Shown: piece after piece, positions 46,559 through 47,618 of the stretch | How positions within the stretch are numbered: the stretch's first letter is position 1 | Layout: every line of letters begins with the position of its first letter | DNA from: Muribaculaceae bacterium | Lineage (GTDB): Bacteria > Bacteroidota > Bacteroidia > Bacteroidales > Muribaculaceae | Length of the DNA stretch: 47,618 bases | Assembly (NCBI GenBank): GCA_022509065.1 | Contig: JAFLTY010000017.1 | Span: forward strand, 1 to 47,618 | Direction: 5' to 3' | Position numbers and translations under genes: made by a program | Notes under the pieces: generated by a model | The model's input: only the letters and a program-made list of their open reading frames with translations | Told to the model about the DNA's origin: nothing | The model's database searches: none

Positions 46559-46699
46559 TCAATAAATAGTTGTAACAGTGGGGTATGGTCTAATAGCTGC
46601 CTGAGCCTCGAAGCCCGGAACGTTCTCAACGGAGTTGTAGTTTAGGTTGTCAAAAGTTATCGCTTTAGCGCTTTCGACGGATTTGAAAGAAATGTCCAT
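46559..46699 (-). CDS. Candidate 46-aa small protein or remnant
   Basis: The minus strand from ATG at 46699 to TGA at 46559 is open for 46 codons (MDISFKSVESAKAITF ... TVTTIY). Third-codon bases favour C and T much as in the genes around it, so it looks coding rather than random. It lies 62 bp downstream of the abi gene on the same strand. Its start codon is inside the right arm of the 46693-46732 hairpin, so translation could be occluded. No family was recognised; it may be a small partner protein or the C-terminal remnant of a lost gene. Confidence 0.45.
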   Translation of the reverse strand: MDISFKSVESAKAITFDNLNYNSVENVPGFEAQAAIRPYPTVTTIY

Positions 46700-46732
46700 A
46701 ATCTTGTGGGTTTTGCCACAAAATTATGGACA
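46693..46732 (-). terminator. 17-bp hairpin after the abi gene
   Basis: TGTCCATAATCTTGTGG (46693-46709) pairs with 46716-46732 at 16 of 17 positions; the odd pair is T-G on the minus strand and C-A on the plus strand, pointing to a minus-strand transcript. TTTCTTTC follows. It lies 29 bp past the abi stop and is a likely terminator. It also spans the start of the 46-codon ORF, and long perfect arms like these can also be a miniature inverted-repeat element. Confidence 0.6.
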
Positions 46733-46761
46733 GAAATAAGTTTATGAAAAGACGTGAAATT

Positions 46762-47457
46762 CTATATATTCAAGTTGTTGATTTTATTGCAAATTTGAGT
46801 TACATGATTAAGTCCATAAAGATATTTATATGCGTCAACTCCGAGCCAAGAGAACAAGGTAAATATTTTGTTATAGATGAACTGGATGTATGTCGTGGAT
46901 ATAGTAGCAAAACCGGTAGGAAAGCAAATCGGCTCATGATGCGCTATTCTGTTCCGTAATGAATTTACATGATCTAACTCATTAAATATATATGTGTTAT
47001 TATATTGTATTTGACGAGTAGAAGTAGGCTTATCGGGAAATACACTTAACAGGATTCTATTAGTCGCTCTAAACTGAGGACTTGAAAACATATATTTCCA
47101 AATGCCGAACTCCATTTTAGAAAGCAAATGAGTATGGGTATAGTTGTTTTGTCTAACTAATTTATCATAGGCAGACCTTATTATTCTTGCATGATCACGG
47201 CATTGAGAAATATCAAATATACCTCCAGGAAGAATTGCATCACGAAGCCAATCATTACCAAAATGTGATGTCATTACTTTGTCAATGGAATTGCGTAACG
47301 CAACTTCAAAAGCACCGACAACAGCAAACATTTCAAGAGATGCAGCAATATTATAACGGTATAAAAGAGTTGATTTAGCCTTATCGAGGTTACAAGCTAT
47401 TAAATACCTATGCATTCTGTCAGGAGAAACTATGTTTTCTAAGTCGTTGAATTTCAT
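46762..47457 (-). CDS. Abi-family HEPN protein (AbiF/AbiD-like)
   Basis: This 231-aa protein resembles the Abi_2 family of abortive-infection proteins, predicted RNases of the HEPN superfamily that can stop growth upon phage infection. The HEPN signature is an Rx4H motif in SLRNRIAHHEP (R168, H173). The helical pattern LEMFAVVGAFEVALRNSIDK and the segment LLSKMEFGIWKYMFSS are typical of the family. It is shorter than classical AbiD/AbiF (about 300-350 aa). The gene is strongly AT-rich, suggesting recent acquisition. Upstream, on the opposite strand, lies a structured small RNA (47541-47590) that may be its antitoxin. The assignment rests on motifs; the toxin activity is inferred. Confidence 0.8.
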   Translation of the reverse strand: MKFNDLENIVSPDRMHRYLIACNLDKAKSTLLYRYNIAASLEMFAVVGAFEVALRNSIDKVMTSHFGNDWLRDAILPGGIFDISQCRDHARIIRSAYDKLVRQNNYTHTHLLSKMEFGIWKYMFSSPQFRATNRILLSVFPDKPTSTRQIQYNNTYIFNELDHVNSLRNRIAHHEPICFPTGFATISTTYIQFIYNKIFTLFSWLGVDAYKYLYGLNHVTQICNKINNLNI

Positions 47458-47503
47458 TCACGAAATAAATTTTCCAAATTTTTGCAATAAAATTATTAAG
47501 AAA

Positions 47504-47535
47504 TTTGTTTTAATAAAAGAAAAGCACTAATTTTG
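47504..47535 (+). promoter_or_regulatory. Promoter of the small RNA by abi
   Basis: TTTG (47504-47507), an exact 20-bp spacer and TAATTTTG (47528-47535) match the Bacteroidota consensus fully. It points right, away from abi, and the first transcribed base should be near 47540, right at the start of the structured element. Confidence 0.75.
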
Positions 47536-47540
47536 TGGTG

Positions 47541-47590
47541 TTGATCCCCGGTAGCCCCTGTATATCAAGCTATCGGGTTTTGTTTTGTAT
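47541..47590 (+). ncRNA. Pseudoknot-like small RNA, candidate antitoxin of abi
   Basis: In the predicted transcript two helices interleave: TTGAT (47541-47545) with ATCAA (47564-47568), and CCCGGTAGC (47547-47555) with GCTATCGGG (47569-47577). The second helix has one G-T pair, which would be an A-C mismatch if the minus strand were transcribed, so the plus strand is favoured. TTTTGTTTTGT follows, giving a terminator-like end. No ORF fits in it. Interleaved stems are typical of RNA antitoxins, and conserved RNAs are known near abiF genes; whether this one is homologous cannot be judged here. Because the loops between helices are 1, 8 and 0 nt, both full helices may not coexist, so it could instead switch between them. 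Confidence 0.6.
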
Positions 47591-47591
47591 T

Positions 47592-47611
47592 GCAAAATTA
47601 AGAAATTTTGC
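47592..47611. repeat. 8-bp inverted repeat beyond the small RNA
   Basis: GCAAAATT (47592-47599) is matched by AATTTTGC (47604-47611). On the minus strand TAATTTTG (47600-47593) is also a -7 consensus pointing toward abi, so this may be an operator over an abi promoter; its -33 would lie outside the window. Confidence 0.4.
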
Positions 47612-47618
47612 TGAGAAA

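Noticed and set aside
46726-46959. 77-aa plus-strand ORF over the abi 3' end
   Set aside because: It is antisense to abi and begins inside the hairpin; no coding signal.
1-47618. CRISPR arrays, tRNA or rRNA genes
   Set aside because: No regularly spaced repeats and no tRNA cloverleaf or rRNA-like sequence were seen; a dedicated covariance search was not possible here.

Overview
The window comes from a Bacteroidales genome, most likely a Muribaculaceae (S24-7-type) gut bacterium. The evidence is the recurring Bacteroidota sigma-70 promoter (TTTG, about 20 bp, then TAnnTTTG), the near absence of Shine-Dalgarno sites, the Bacteroidota-type gene groups (rimP-nusA-infB, cvpA-sufBCDS), and eight intact secreted proteins that end in a C-terminal tail like the type IX secretion (T9SS) sorting domain (Y-N-L-Q-G-x-x-V ... 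G-x-Y-I-V ... K-x-x-x-K). No rRNA, tRNA, CRISPR array or complete insertion sequence was recognised.

Layout. 0.2-4.6 kb (-): two paralogous secreted propeller-like proteins, one fused to a glycerophosphodiester phosphodiesterase, with a 52-bp repeat on each side. 4.9-9.2 kb (+): a two-gene unit of a novel 816-aa protein and an apparently intact phage-type terminase large subunit, with no other phage gene nearby. 9.3-14.5 kb: a secreted CotH-type kinase (+), a secreted two-repeat protein (-), and a GH76 alpha-1,6-mannanase (+). 14.6-25.6 kb (-): mutS, rsmH, alkaline phosphatase, a FolK-TrmH fusion, infB, nusA and rimP, a housekeeping block for DNA repair, ribosome maturation, translation initiation and folate synthesis. 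25.9-27.2 kb (-): an accessory AAA/DUF4143 ATPase whose 3' end abuts the orphan sorting tail of a lost secreted protein. 27.4-30.9 kb (+): pheT and yebC behind a leader with two perfect hairpins, closed by a strong terminator. 31.0-35.6 kb: two AT-rich convergent genes for secreted proteins sharing a bidirectional terminator. 35.7-43.6 kb (-): a Gfo/Idh/MocA oxidoreductase, a flavin reductase, upp, the Fe-S assembly operon sufBCDS, and cvpA. 43.8-46.4 kb (-): a BspA-type leucine-rich-repeat surface protein. 46.5-47.6 kb: an AT-rich defence-like locus.

The strongest candidate for an unusual system is that right end: a 231-aa Abi-type HEPN protein (Rx4H motif) on the minus strand. On the opposite strand, 84 bp upstream of its start, a near-ideal Bacteroidota promoter drives a roughly 50-nt non-coding RNA made of two interleaved helices (pseudoknot-like) followed by a U-rich tail. 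This resembles an AbiF-type toxin with an RNA antitoxin. A long hairpin and a 46-codon ORF lie just downstream of the toxin. The second candidate is the isolated terminase pair. Other points of note are the folK-trmH fusion, rsmH apart from cell-division genes, and a suf/cvpA-infB arrangement that looks rearranged relative to other Bacteroidales.
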